64,000 bases of DNA from Cylindrodendrum hubeiense. Taxonomy: Eukaryota; Ascomycota; Sordariomycetes; Hypocreales; Nectriaceae. Position numbers and translations under genes: made by a program. Numbering within the stretch: the first letter of the stretch is position 1; every line of letters begins with the position of its first letter. The stretch covers positions 186,001-250,000 of the forward strand of contig JAANBB010000022.1 in NCBI GenBank assembly GCA_014621425.1. Reading direction: 5' to 3'. The notes below the pieces were generated by a model. The model was not told the origin of the DNA. It saw nothing but the letters and a program-made list of their open reading frames with translations, and did no database searches. Below, one piece after another: positions 44,801 through 56,761 of this stretch.

Positions 44801-45383
44801 AGCAATCGTTAGGTGGTGCGGGAGTACGGAATGCTACGTCTCAAGTGGCATTGACCATTGCATCTTGAGCCATGCTGGATAATGCCTCGAGCCAGCAGGT
44901 AATGGCGCCGGCAAGGGCACTCTTATAGCTAAAGACTATTGTGGCGTGTCTTCAGGGAAGGAGTGGATGCGTGTAAGGTTCATAATTAATATGTGTGAAG
45001 GGTAATCACACTCGTGAGAAGAGAAAACGGCTGATTTTTATAAAATTAACGGATCACTAAGAGGAGGTATGTTTCATATGGATAACGTAAAATGTATCAT
45101 CTACCGTCACATCCATAACTTTTTACATTTTTCTGAAGAGGCGGACCCATTCGGGTATCGGACTGAGGTGTTCTGTAATGTCCACTTTCAACAACCAGTT
45201 ATCTGACTGGCTAGATTAGCCTGAATCGGACGCGAGATAAGCAAGATACCAGATTCGATCAGAAGTCCGATCAGAAGACAGATCTACCTACAGAATTACC
45301 TATCATAGCTAGTCACAGTCAGCTATCTGCTATTCCCTAACAGTGTCTAATTTTACTTTACTTAGTTCATAGACATACCGACA
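41803..45383. other. gene-poor region
   Basis: 3.6 kb with no convincing gene after the ambiguous bases. A 137-codon minus-strand frame (43286-43699) is somewhat protein-like but unrecognised. The lack of genes and the adjoining N bases make the link to the left side uncertain. Confidence 0.4.
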
Positions 45384-45494
45384 GGTGGAGAAGGAGCGGA
45401 GGAAAGGCGGAGGAATGGCGGAGGAAAGGCGGAAGAATGGTGGAGGAAGGGCGGAAGAAAGGGGGAGGAAAGGTGGAGGAAGGGCGGAGGAGTG
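45384..45494 (+). repeat. 11-bp all-purine minisatellite
   Basis: About ten copies of an 11-bp unit near GCGGAGGAAAG. One strand is almost purely purine over about 110 bp, with few C and T. Located 270 bp upstream of the SDR gene at 45764. Confidence 0.85.
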
Positions 45495-45763
45495 TTAATT
45501 TTCTCATGACAAATTCACTTTTAATATTAGAAACCGGACGAACAAAGTCAATATCGCACAACCTTTTCATTCTGTTAAATGCTACATAACGTTCTTAAGG
45601 CCAGTTCTATTACTAAAATTTCTTTCGCTACACTTAACAAGAGCGGACGCGTTTAGTAGATAATTTTAAAGATCTACATGAACATAAATTTCTCGCTTTC
45701 CTTTCTTACTTCGCATTGAAGCTTGCTGGATCAACTGAAAAAAAGAGTACCTCAATCACGATA

Positions 45764-46854
45764 ATGTCAGCCCCCTCTACTAACGCGAACGACACCGCGA
45801 AGAGCCTTGCTCTGACTCCGCCTCACCTTGTTCAGAAAAATCACAAAGCCTCCTACCCAAGTCTATCGCCTCTCCGCCCAGAGCTCAATCAGTCTGGTAG
45901 GACTGTTCTGATTGCTGGCGGCTCGGCAGGAATCGGGTTTGCCATTGCGAGGGCATATGCGGATGCCTCGGCTTCGAACGTTATCCTGACTGGTCGCCGC
46001 AATGATGTCCTTCACCAGGCTGCATCCCAGCTCTCCGAGACATATCCAAAGACGAAATTCGTTCCCCGCGTCTGCGATGTTGGAAATGTCGAGGATTCTG
46101 CCACCCTTTGGTCTGACCTCAGCACTGACGGGATCTTTGTCGACGTCCTCATTCTGAATGCTGCTAAATTCGGTAATCAGCAAACTCTGCTTGAAGCTGA
46201 TCTCAACGTCACCTGGTCTCTTTACGACACAAATGTCAGGGCCCTTCTGGACTTCAGCCAGCGTCTGTATAAGCAGGAAGATTCCCAGGGGAGAAAGAGG
46301 GTATGTAGTGCACCTACTAACATTGGGTCCATTGAAGACAGGTGACCAATAATGCTAATTTCCATCAACGTTAGTTCATCGTATACGTCTCTACGGCCGC
46401 TATCCATAGCCGGTCTATTGCAGCCGCTTTGCCAACTTATTCTCTCAGTAAAGTCTCTGGTCATCTGCTGATGCAGAAGATTGCGGACGAGGTAGACCGT
46501 GACAAGGTCCAGATTGTCAGCTTTCACCCTGGCCAAATCCTCTCCGAGACTGCCAGGTCGGCAGGCCTTGACGATAACAGCTATCCATTTGATGATGGTA
46601 AGTCCCAGACACCGAACGTGGCGCCGTGCGACGTTTGGTAACCATTCTCCTCGTGAATCACACAAAGTTGACGTGGATCCACAGTGAACCTACCCGGGCA
46701 CTGGGCTGTCTGGGCATCAACTTCCGAGGCCGCATTTCTGCATGGTCGTTTCGCTTGGGCAGCATGGGACGTGGATGAACTGAAGTCCGGGGAGGTCAGG
46801 AAGCTTATAGATGCCCACCGTGACTTCCTTTCCCTTGGGTTTGCGGGGCTATGA
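45764..46854 (+). CDS. short-chain dehydrogenase/reductase
   Basis: NAD(P)-dependent oxidoreductase, 309 residues from exons 45764-46300, 46375-46597 and 46685-46854 (introns 74 and 87 nt, GT-AG). Seen: the Rossmann motif AGGSAGIGFAIA, LNAAKFG (NNAG equivalent), the catalytic Ser in VYVSTAA, and YSLSK as the Tyr-x3-Lys pair. An upstream ATG at 45716 would add 16 residues without known features; 45764 is preferred. The C-terminal exon (WAAWDVDEL) is typical of fungal SDRs of this type. It lies upstream of a second SDR and a Zn2Cys6 regulator, perhaps as a small metabolic group. Substrate unknown. Confidence 0.85.
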
Positions 46855-47841
46855 GGGTCTATGTAACGTACTAAGGGAATTATGGATCGAACCTTGCTAC
46901 TTAATGCCACACGTTGGCTTGGGTAATCACTGGAAATCTCTTATTCCAACAAATATCGTACTATGTTGGAAGATAAAAGGAAGTAGGAGATCCAGCCTAG
47001 CCTATCTAAAGCAATGCTTTAACTACTTTGTAACCTGAAACCATGATTTACAAATATCGCTTCGCGTAATTCTAGATTGGTATATTGTCAGTGCTCACAG
47101 ATATGGCATCTGAAGAATATTTTTAAAACAAATATCGCTCCTCCTTCCTGACTTGTTTTCGCCTTTGTCTTCTGCTCCTCTTTCAAAAATAATAGTACAG
47201 CGCCCGGCGGGAGCCCAGACGGAGGCATCCCTCTGGCATCACGAAATTTCATCCCTCATCCACAAGCACTGCCTTCTTGCGGGACTATTGGGAGTATCCC
47301 AGCTGCCGATTTGTGTTGGGCCATCAATTAGCCCCGGTTCCGTCCCAGGGTGGTGAGAAATTTGGAATCCCGTTGCCTGTGCTAATCGGGTCGCGAGTTG
47401 GACAACGCCCGGCAGTAATTTGTCATAACGAGGCTGCTGGACTACTCAGGTATGGGGTACATCAGTGGAGATTATTAGATCGGGAATGGTATCCATATTT
47501 AAGCGCAATCTACGCACGTATCAGAAGGCGTTGTCGCTACTCTGTTCCTTGTCAATAGATGCCAGCTCCGCAAGGTCTCCGCGAACTCCGCCACTAGTCA
47601 CAGACCGCCTCAGGGTGGGTTGCGCTTTAGGGTCCACCACATCCATTATGTCTCTGCTCGGCTAGTCTTGGTGGTCAGTCGTGCTCGTTGTATAAAAGAA
47701 AGGAAAAGCCTTGAAGGTGAGAAGAGTTTCTTGGTGTGGCGCCACCTCGGTCAACACCTGATCTTGCTTTGCTCGCAAGTTTAGGACCACTTGCAAGTTA
47801 TTGACCAACACGGATACGAAATTTTTACACGTTTACTCGTC
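46855..47841. other. intergenic region between two SDR genes
   Basis: No gene seen. It contains the promoter of the second SDR gene, with a TATAAAAG at about 47690-47697. Confidence 0.45.
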
Positions 47842-49043
47842 ATGGCAACCCAATGGGATCCCCTGAAGGACATTCCAGATCTTCACGGGAAAGTTGCGGT
47901 TGTGACGGGAGGAAGGTTGGTTCATACAGCACAGCACGATCGAGTGATGAACAGCTAAGCGATAAAATGCTAATGATGGCCATTTTACAGTACTGGAATC
48001 GGTTTCGAAACAGTCAAACTTCTTGCCCGGCGTGGAGCAAAGGTAAACCTTACGTCGCGATCCGATTCGAAGGCCCAGCAGACAAAGGAGACGTTGAAAA
48101 CCAAGTATCCGGACATTGACCCAAAAAGGGTTAAATGGCTGTCATTTGATATGACCGACCTCAAGAGCATCGATGCTGCTGCAGAGGAGCTGAAAAGCAA
48201 GGAAAGCAAGGTGGACATTCTAAGTATGCGCTGATGTTTATGTCCTTCCGCCCACAACGATGTCTGACATTACACACTAGTTAACAATGCCGCGGCCTCT
48301 ACGTCGTCCACCCAACTGGTGGCCGGTAAATGGGAATTCCATATGGCGGCCAAGTGGGTCTAAATTTCCATTGAATTAATTACCAACTAACGAACATCCT
48401 CAGCCACATCGGGCCTTTTCTATTCATCAACCGCGTTTTACCGCTTCTCAAAAACGCTGCGAAGGCGAAGGATGCTGACGTCAGGATTATAAACCTAGGT
48501 TCAATTGCTCATATCAGCATGATACCTCGCAATTTTGAATTTCAGTTCGACGGCTCCGCATGCCTTAGCAACCCAGTTCCGTCATATCCCTGGCAGTGGC
48601 GATATCTTGGCAGGTTCATGTTCGCCTTCGACATAATCCGCTATGCCGTGTCAAAGGCTGCTGTCGTTCTATTCACCAAGGAGCTGCAGAATCGATTGGA
48701 TGAGCATGGCTTTCCCATCTTGGTTGTTGTGGTGCACCCGGGCGAAGTTTTCACCGAGGGCGTGTTGTTGTCGAACAACGCTTTCATAAAGACAATAGCC
48801 CGTTTCTCCTTCATGACCGCCGAGCAAGGTGCTGCGACACCTCTCTTTGCAGCTACCTTGAGTAATGTCCGAAGAGACTTCCATGAGTACAAGGCCAAGT
48901 TCCTAGTACCTGTTGGCAAAATTGAGAATCCCAATCCAGTTGCCGAGAACGATCTACAGGTTAAAGGACTGTGGGATATCACAACAGTGGAGGTCAACGA
49001 GCAGCTTTCCATTGAGGGTCTCGCTCCTCTGGACACATGGTAA
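47842..49043 (+). CDS. short-chain dehydrogenase/reductase (retinol-dehydrogenase-like)
   Basis: 339 residues from exons 47842-47915, 47991-48223, 48281-48353 and 48404-49043. The first donor is a weak GTTGGT; the other two are GTATGC and GTGGGT. Seen: VVTGGSTGIGFET, DMTDLKS, INNAA, NLGSIAH, and the catalytic YAVSKAA; the C-terminal part is AKFLVPVGKIENP. The family includes fungal WWOX/retinol-dehydrogenase-like SDRs of secondary metabolism, but the substrate is not predictable. The downstream neighbour is a convergent Zn2Cys6 regulator. Confidence 0.86.
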
Positions 49044-49493
49044 GGGTTAGAAAGTTGACTGAGTTATTAAAACCCCGATTATATGGCTGCGACTGTTGCA
49101 TTTCAGGGTCATCACGATCGTCAGGGGAAGAATCTCCACCCTCTAGATAACATATTTACTTTTTACCCCAAGTGATCAAATTGATGCATTGAAAAACGTT
49201 GCTTGATACCTAGGGAATCTCACAGGGTGCGCTTACAATTCATACCAATGTCTGGACGTTGTGTATTAGTTCGAGCTGTGCCCACTGCAGCATCAGGGAA
49301 TGGTTCCCAGAGGATACTCCATGTAATCTGATGACCAGCCACTCCTCAGGAGATGTCATTTTTCTGAGCACTGAAATCTAAGCTAGAACCTGATGAAATA
49401 GAAGAAGTGGCTGCAACACGATTCCGTCACTCGAAAGCACTTCGGATCCAATCCCAAACCTTCCGAGTCAATAATACCGTTACTCTGTATGCT
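49044..49493. other. convergent intergenic region
   Basis: 3' flanks of the SDR and regulator genes; nothing else visible. Confidence 0.5.
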
Positions 49494-50789
49494 TTAATAA
49501 GTGACCGAAACTGCATCGCCTGTTCGAATGACCCAGGTCTCAACCTTTTCTAGCCCCCACATAACAGTGAAAAGGTGGCGCGCAAATTCATCAACTTGGG
49601 CAGCACGGACGCCGCGCTCGACTAAAGTTTGCCCACGGAGACTGTAGATGAACAATGGATCGGCGTGACGCGCGATGGCTTCCCAGTGTGCCGAAGAGGG
49701 TGCATCCCATAATTCGGCGCGAGTTGTAATGGGAATATCGCCGGCACAAGAGGAGGTCCAATCGCCCTTGAGACTGCTATAGACTCCAGTGGCAAGATTG
49801 GAAAGCAGCCAGGTGCGGCGGAGAGATTCGGAGAGGACAAAAGCACGATACAAGCCCGGTATCAGGTCCACGTCGCTTATGTTGAGTTCGCCTCCAGCGG
49901 AGGGAATGTTTGGCAAGGGTGAGGCAAACGCTGCATCTTGTGTGGCCGATTCCCAAAGTTGGTTCGTCCAGCTATGGAGTGTCTCGACGAGAGTCTCGGC
50001 CCTGGCCCGGCGCGCTATGGAGGGAGAGAAGAGGGCCAGTAAGAAGTGGATGAGGAGGGCCTGTGTACGAGACAGATGGTCCCTAGTCGAGAGCAAGGCG
50101 AAAGACATAGGGCCCGCGGCGGGCTGATAGTCGAGCAGCTTTGAGATGTGAGAGGACGAGATTTCGTCGACGATATGCTCGTTTTCTGGAGTCGCAGTCT
50201 TCGAAATGACGATGGCGGAGTAGATGTCTTGGATTGATTGAGGAAATCCCGTTTCAGAATATAGATGGCGGTGGATAAAGGGGTTGTGGCCGTGGCGGAC
50301 AAAGCGGGAGAGCCAGTCCTGGAGACCGCGGATGAAGTTTGAGAAAACAGGTGCTGGAGGCATCGTGTCTGGGGGCTGATAGTGGTAGGCCACGCTCCAA
50401 GCCTGGGGCCGGAGAAACCAGTGCAAGTCTCCGAAGGACGGGACAAGTTGGCCGGTGACGGCGTGGTCGACAACTGCGGCGGAGGATGAGAGACTGGTAG
50501 TGAATGCTGCATCAATCAACGCCCTGTCTAAAGGGTCCTCCGTCTGAGCGATGCCAGCCCCGCCGCCATCCAAGACTGAGTGAGCCCATATATCACCGAG
50601 CCCGGCGTCGGAGACGGCGGCGATGCCGGCTACACCGGGCTGCGAACGCTGGCGGTCCCGCGACGTGGGTGGGTATGCGCAGTCAATCTCTCTATCAAGG
50701 CACCGAGAGCAAGTCGGAAGAGTCTTGTTACAGCGTCGCTTGGCCTCGACGCATGCAAAGCAAGACTGTTGCTTAGATCGCCGACCCAT
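49494..50789 (-). CDS. Zn2Cys6 transcription factor
   Basis: 431 residues, single exon. The DNA-binding domain at residues 10-37 has the C-x2-C-x6-C-x6-C-x2-C-x6-C pattern (CFACVEAKRRC ... CSRCLDREIDC) and is followed by a basic linker. The rest is helical and lacks a clear middle homology region. It resembles AflR-type cluster regulators in size and layout. The likely targets are adjacent SDR genes. It could also control the CGGCA-rich cluster 40 kb away, but nothing in the sequence ties them together. Confidence 0.9.
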   Translation of the reverse strand: MGRRSKQQSCFACVEAKRRCNKTLPTCSRCLDREIDCAYPPTSRDRQRSQPGVAGIAAVSDAGLGDIWAHSVLDGGGAGIAQTEDPLDRALIDAAFTTSLSSSAAVVDHAVTGQLVPSFGDLHWFLRPQAWSVAYHYQPPDTMPPAPVFSNFIRGLQDWLSRFVRHGHNPFIHRHLYSETGFPQSIQDIYSAIVISKTATPENEHIVDEISSSHISKLLDYQPAAGPMSFALLSTRDHLSRTQALLIHFLLALFSPSIARRARAETLVETLHSWTNQLWESATQDAAFASPLPNIPSAGGELNISDVDLIPGLYRAFVLSESLRRTWLLSNLATGVYSSLKGDWTSSCAGDIPITTRAELWDAPSSAHWEAIARHADPLFIYSLRGQTLVERGVRAAQVDEFARHLFTVMWGLEKVETWVIRTGDAVSVTY

Positions 50790-52108
50790 GGTAAGGCTTC
50801 GAGATAGTCGTGGTGAGTGTCAAAAGAGTAGGCACCTAGGTAGGTAGAGAATGAGTAGTACTTGATAGTGGTATTCTCTCGGCTAAACACCGGGCAAATA
50901 CATCTTCCATCATTCAGGTAGCGCTTACAGCCTCCTAGCCACACGTAGTCAAGTCTTATATGAGTTCGGACCGAGCGAGCAAGACGTCTGCACAGATTTA
51001 CTCTCCTCAGGAATTTTTACTGGTTTGGGGTCATGTCTATTAATCCTTTCCGCTACTCAAGGACTCATATATGACACAGTCGTATATTATATGTCATAAA
51101 TGAGTCTTATGGTCTTTGTCTTGTCCTGCTTGTAGCTGGATGCTAGAGACGGCTCCTAAACGTATCTCATCGTCTGGCGCGGGCCCCCTTTTAATTCTCG
51201 GAGCACTAAACACTCACACCCCTACGCACCTACTAGTTCAATGCTAACGAATGATACACTTAGCTCCGCAGCTTGCTGTATGATGTATTTAGCAAGGCAG
51301 ACAAATTAGCAAGCGCTCAGTCCGGCGCGGATCAAGGACCAACCTCACTAGAAGACCATGCAAACGTCATGAGAGCCATTGATTGATAAGTTCGCAAGCC
51401 GATGAGCGAAGAAACAGTACAATGAGATTGAGTATAACAAAATAACTCCGAGCAAATAGTTGCGTCATCTCCAAACTGCATTCAATCACGTTTTGTTGCG
51501 TATGTGGACAAATGTGCTTGCGTTTTCGATTTCCTATGTTTGCGCGTACCTAAACTAACAACACAGCACCGATCAGTTGTATTCTCTTGGATTTGAACGT
51601 TTCTATTGTCCGTTTTCAACATCGTTTGTGCCTCGGATAGCTGGGAACCAGAAACAAACATGGGCGTCAGAGAACAGCCACGTGTCATCCCTTCAAGGCT
51701 CACACGTGTATGCGAGGGGAGACAGCCGCAAGTGATAAACTGTTTACAGGTGTGTTTGAACAAACGGGAATCAATCTCGTTGGTGATTTTGTTAGGTTTG
51801 TGGTAGTTTCCTTTTAAATGTTTGCTCGTATGACAACCACGGTTTGATCAGAGACAACAAGTAGCAATCAGAATACAGATCATGATATGGAAACGCCATT
51901 TTGATCATTTATCTGTTGGATAAGATGTATTTATTTAACTAGTGCTGATGGATCGCTTTCCGGCCCTCGTCTGTGCTTTTTAATCTGCCTCAGGAGTAAC
52001 TTCTTCCCCGTTAGTCTATCTCACATCTTCATCTTCGCGAAGTCAACTGTATCGAAATACACTTTGTTATACCAGACGCTCTATCTCTGTCTTCCTTTGG
52101 CCACTGCC
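50790..52108. other. divergent intergenic region
   Basis: 1.3 kb between the regulator and the MYND gene. No gene. Several CTCATA-type short repeats occur near 51060-51115. Confidence 0.4.
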
Positions 52109-53384
52109 ATGAATATCCATGTCTTGGACTTGATGGGCGCAGCCTCACCTAAACCAACTGGTTCCCCGGGCTTGTCTGAGGAAGCCATTTTCGGCCGCAA
52201 GAACTGCACCAACTGTGGCAAGCCTGAATCGAGTATCTGGTGTCAGCAGTGCGCCGAGGGTGGCGTCGGCCAGCTGCGCATCTTCTACTGTAGCAAGCCT
52301 TGTCAAGACCAGCATGCTGTGGCTCATAGGGACGTCTGTGAGGCTCGTCGCCTTCTTTCTCGTGCCGTTTCGATCTTCATGGAGCTCTGGACCACGTTTG
52401 AGGAGAATACTTTCTCAAGCAAGGTTCGTTTCGTGAATGAGAGAAATGGTAAAATCTTTCTTAGACTCCGAAGCGCGAGATCTGACGAGGGAACATGGAT
52501 GGGAAAATCCTTTCTGGAGCAATTTCCTGGTGACGCTGTTCCAGAAAATGCTAGAGATGCACTCAAGAAGGCTGTACTATTTGACAACGCTTGCACTGAG
52601 GTGTTCTCTGTCGGGCTATCATTTGTCAAGATCCTTTTGAAACGTAGGTGAAACCCCTTAGGATTTGATATAATCGGATTACTAACTAGCCTTGAGCGAT
52701 CACAACAAATCTCCAGGAGGCTGTCTCCAGGAGGCAAACATCAAGGTCAAGGATCCAGCATTGGTAGTTGATCTAGCTGAGCATCCTACCCTCGCGCCCT
52801 TCGGTCATAATCTTTTGCGTGTCAAACTAACCACTGGCGAAATTTTCGCGATTGACTTCACCGGAGCCCAATTTGGCTGGAGAGACCAGCTCTATACCTG
52901 GGATACGTACGTGCAACATCGAGTCAAGGAGTTCAATAGCCTCGAACCACTTGGTGGAGCGAAACAGCAAGATTCAATGGTATACTGTCGTATCTCTCCG
53001 ACCAGCATTGGGGGAGCAAGTCGTGCATTTCGCACCGACGTCGTCAACGAGGGGCTCGTCAAAGGTCTGGTGACCTATTTTGTCCAACACGAAACGACAG
53101 TGAAGAAGTTACTTTCCTTGCCTCCGTCCTTATTCGTCCGGGAACGTGCGCAGCTGGTCAATCACTTGAAGCACTCGATTCGGACTCGAGTACAGAAACC
53201 TTGCGATCTTGGCATTGGGCGGCTCTATTTCGACGATCAATTCGAGTCTCACGTAGTCTCCACATCAGAGGAAGCACTCAAGTACCAGAACGTGTGGTTG
53301 TCGAAGGAAGAGTATAGCGCAAATAAGGGTAATTTGAAAGCTCTTAGGTACATCTGGAAGAAGAAGGTTGCCAGCAGTTCTTAG
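52109..53384 (+). CDS. MYND zinc-finger protein
   Basis: 409 residues from exons 52109-52643 and 52690-53384; the 46-nt intron has a GTAGGT donor and an ACTAACTAG end. Seen at about residues 33-77: a MYND finger with Cys pairs CTNC and CQQC, then FYCSKPCQDQHAVAHRDVC. This domain mediates protein-protein contact. The remainder (KVKDPALVVDLAEHPTLAPFG and beyond) is a conserved-looking but unnamed region. There is no SET domain, so it is not a SMYD methyltransferase. The start at 52109 is preferred over 52064, because the extra 15 residues would come from the leader. Confidence 0.84.
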
Positions 53385-54551
53385 GCTGGTAAGCACGACT
53401 GTTAGAGACATAAGTGTCCAAGTAGAACAGAACTAGGTTAGAGATTAATAATATTAGTAAGATAATACTGAAACTGGTTGTGAGTCTATGTAGTATAATA
53501 TATTAGCACTCATTAGAAAGAGATAATACAGAGAAAAGACCGAAAAGAATAGTTCCTGCCAACCCTCTATTATTACTAGACACCCACTGAATATAACGTA
53601 TTTATACTAGCGGATACACTGGTGATTATTCCCACAGTAATACAGAATGGAAGGCTGTTTGATACACTTAATGAAGACCCTCGCTATGGAGCAATAATGA
53701 CAGCGACCATAACGAGGACAGTTCCCTAGAGACAGTGCTAGGACCGACATCATGGTATTGAAACTAATCATGTTGGGGAGATCAACACGATGTCTTATTC
53801 TGTCAACTCAACCAGACCTAACTGACTGGCGATGGCGACTCATGAAGAACATGTTCAGTGGATAAAATATAGAAGTTTCAAATCAGAGCTTAGTAGACTA
53901 TTTCAAACGAATACATGCCTTCACGCAGTACTTATGCCTTTACAAGAGTAAATAATACTGGCTCAACAAGGCTGCTGTTCATAGTTGGTCCGCAGAGGAT
54001 GTATATCACCCATCTGATCACTGTTTTTGGGCAATTTCTCGTTAATCCTACATCGGCCCTTTGTCCTATCGCTATCCTTGTTCTCTTTGCTCCTTTTCAA
54101 TACCCACCACTCATCTCGCCGCCTGTTTTGGCCTAGTCGCCTCGGCAAGTGTGAGATCAATCTCTACACCACGTTATACCCGGCAGTGATACCGACAGAT
54201 ACCGCTCGATGTAGACCAATGTCCTATCGCAACCCTTCGGACTCGCTGGGAATTCGATAAGGGTGAGAACCAGGCAGCTGATGATTTGACTTCCTCGGTA
54301 TTATTTACGCTTTACCAACTAACACGCTAGTCCTGAAAGATCAAAGGACTGGGCTTCGTTATCGCACCAAGGAGTTTTGTCAATTAGTCCGACTAGCCAA
54401 TAGACGAGGAGCGGGGATTCGATCCGGGGGCGAGTTAGCGCAAACCCGGAAGCCGTGATTAATAAAAGCTATGCCAGATAATCCACTTTCTAACTCGATA
54501 GTCGTTGACCATTTTCAACACATTGTCCCACTTCCTCTTGTGATACCCACT
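53385..54551. other. intergenic region
   Basis: 1.2 kb with no gene. A tRNA-T-arm-like GATTCGATCC occurs near 54416 but no full tRNA can be folded around it. Confidence 0.4.
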
Positions 54552-56395
54552 ATGAACTCTTTACAATTTCGCCTTAGCTCGAGGTGGTCTATCACCTTGA
54601 TGCTCCTGGCAAGCATCTTCCCATTATGCCTCACTGGGTTTGATGCGAGTCTCATTGGCAACCTGAACGTCGTGCCCAGATACTATACGTGTAAGATAAT
54701 CCCTTCCGCATATTGCAACGTCGCAGCGGGCTGACTCGCCTGTAGTCTTCAATCTGACCACAGACTTGGTCGGTTTAAATACTGCCATAGTCAGTGCCGG
54801 ACAAGTCGTAAGCGGACCCTTTGCCGGCTATTTTAGCGATCGCTTTGGTCGCCGAGGCGCACTCGCAATCGGTGCGTCCATCATTACAATTGGTGGTGTC
54901 CTACAAACAAGTGCCACCACTGAGGCGCAATTTTGTGTGGGGAGATTCCTCCAAGGGATTGCTTTTACAATCACCCAGACATCGACTACAACTTGGATCA
55001 TGGAAAGCATGCCCCCAAAGTATCGTGGAATCTTGATGGGCATTTTGATTTCGTCAATCCCCCTTTCGGGAGTGCTGTCGACAGGAATAAACATTGGCAC
55101 TTTTCAGCTTGAAAGCAATTGGGCATGGAGAAGTGGGTTTTTGGTAAGCTGACCAAGGACAATCTACGCGAAGCAATGATACTGATATGTCTTTAGGTCG
55201 AGATAGTGTTCCCTTTGATTTCGCTTTGTCTCATTCCTTTCACGCTCGAGTCCCCCCGGTGGCTTGTTTATAAAGGTCGCTCGACTGAGGTGAGGCCATT
55301 GAAATCTTCAACTAAATCCGCTTATGTACTAATTGTATATGTACAGGCCTTGGCGGTCATCAGCCATCTCCATGCAAACGGCAACGAAGGTGACCCAGAT
55401 GTCCAGAGGGAGTTTGCTGAAATCACAGGAACACTTCAAAAGGAGAAACAGATAGAGAAGCCGTGGAGGAGTCTCATCACGCCACGTACGTCCGGTCTAC
55501 AGTCATTCTAGCCTGGGCCATAGCGGCCCAGGTGTTGAAGTCGTCTATCAAAGCTAATGAAGGAACTTTAGGCTCCAATCTCAGGCGATTCTCTCAGTCT
55601 GCTCTGATCATGATATTTTACCAGATCACTGGGTCCAATACTCTCATGTAAGCAGAAGCCCTGCATCAATCGCGAACCTTTTTTTTTATTAACCAGCAAT
55701 AGCTTCTTCTTCCCCCTTATATTGGCCAACGCTGGCATCGTGTCAGTTAAGACAATTTTAATTGTGGTTGCATGTCTCACAGGTTGCATATTCTTCTGTG
55801 TCATTACTGGCGGCTGGATGAGCGACAGATTCGGTCGCAAGAAAATCCTTGGTACGTGATAAACCATCCAAAGTGACAGCCAGAGGATGCATCATTACTA
55901 ACTACTATCAAAGTCATCGGAACAATAATCATGGACCTATGCTTGATAGCCCTTGCTGTTCTCTCCTATCTCTCAGAATCACGAAAAACAACAGTCTATG
56001 GACCTGGTGCCATCGCGGCAGTCCTCGTCTTTCAGCTGGCGTCATATAACTCGTGGATGATGCTCAACTACTCCTATCCCTTAGAAGTGCTCAAATTCAC
56101 TCAACGAGCCAAAGGAGTCGCATTATCCCAGTCCTTGAGCTATGCCTTTAGCTTTCTGACAATATATACCATCCCAATAGCCCTGAAAAAGATCGGATGG
56201 AAGTTTTACGTCATTAATGCATCATGGAATTTAGTCATAATTGCCGTGGTAATGCTTTATTTCGAAGAAACCAAAGGCAAAACACTGGAAGAAGCCAGCA
56301 ACGTAATTGAGGGTGACCCTTTGGACGAACCTGCGAGCCTGGAGGTGGGCAAGAGCATTGAAACATCTACAACTCCGAACAAAGAAAAAAGCTGA
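54552..56395 (+). CDS. MFS sugar-porter-family transporter
   Basis: 491 residues from seven exons: 54552-54690, 54746-55143, 55197-55289, 55347-55485, 55572-55647, 55703-55851 and 55914-56395. Introns are 53-86 nt, all GT-AG, and the frame closes exactly. Seen: GFDASLIGNL in TM1, GYFSDRFGRRGAL (motif A), RFLQGIAF, ESPRWLVYKG (PESPR motif), FYQITGSNTL (QxxG region of TM7), GGWMSDRFGRKKIL, and ETKGKTLEE at the C-terminus. These are diagnostic of the sugar/polyol/quinate proton symporters. A start at 54471 would add 27 residues. Proximity to a P450 and an intradiol dioxygenase makes import of a quinate-like or aromatic compound possible. Confidence 0.86.
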
Positions 56396-56761
56396 AGGGC
56401 AAGTGGGTTTTCGCGTCAAATCTGGGGCTCTAGACCCATTTAGTGGCAATGGCAATAAGACTGAGAGGAAGTTGGGACCCCCTATTGTAGCGCGTCACTC
56501 ACTTTTCGTAAGGTGGGTCAATAATAAATCATGTTCTACCAACTTGTCCTAATTGGTCGTTGTTAATTATCGATGATGGAAGCAAGGCAAGGCTTTGTGG
56601 ATGACCCTAGTCCGAAACCAATGCCTGGAGGTCACAGGGGATTTCCCGATTTCCTCATATATAGCTGCCCTTGTTCTCTGCTTCTGCTGCATTGTGATAG
56701 AAAGACTTGCAACTTTTTCTCTACAGCATCATTTATTTCTCACAAACTCACGCCGACTACA

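Noticed and set aside
54395..54440. Possible tRNA around GATTCGATCC near 54416
   Set aside because: The T-stem does not pair fully and no acceptor or anticodon stem can be found around it.
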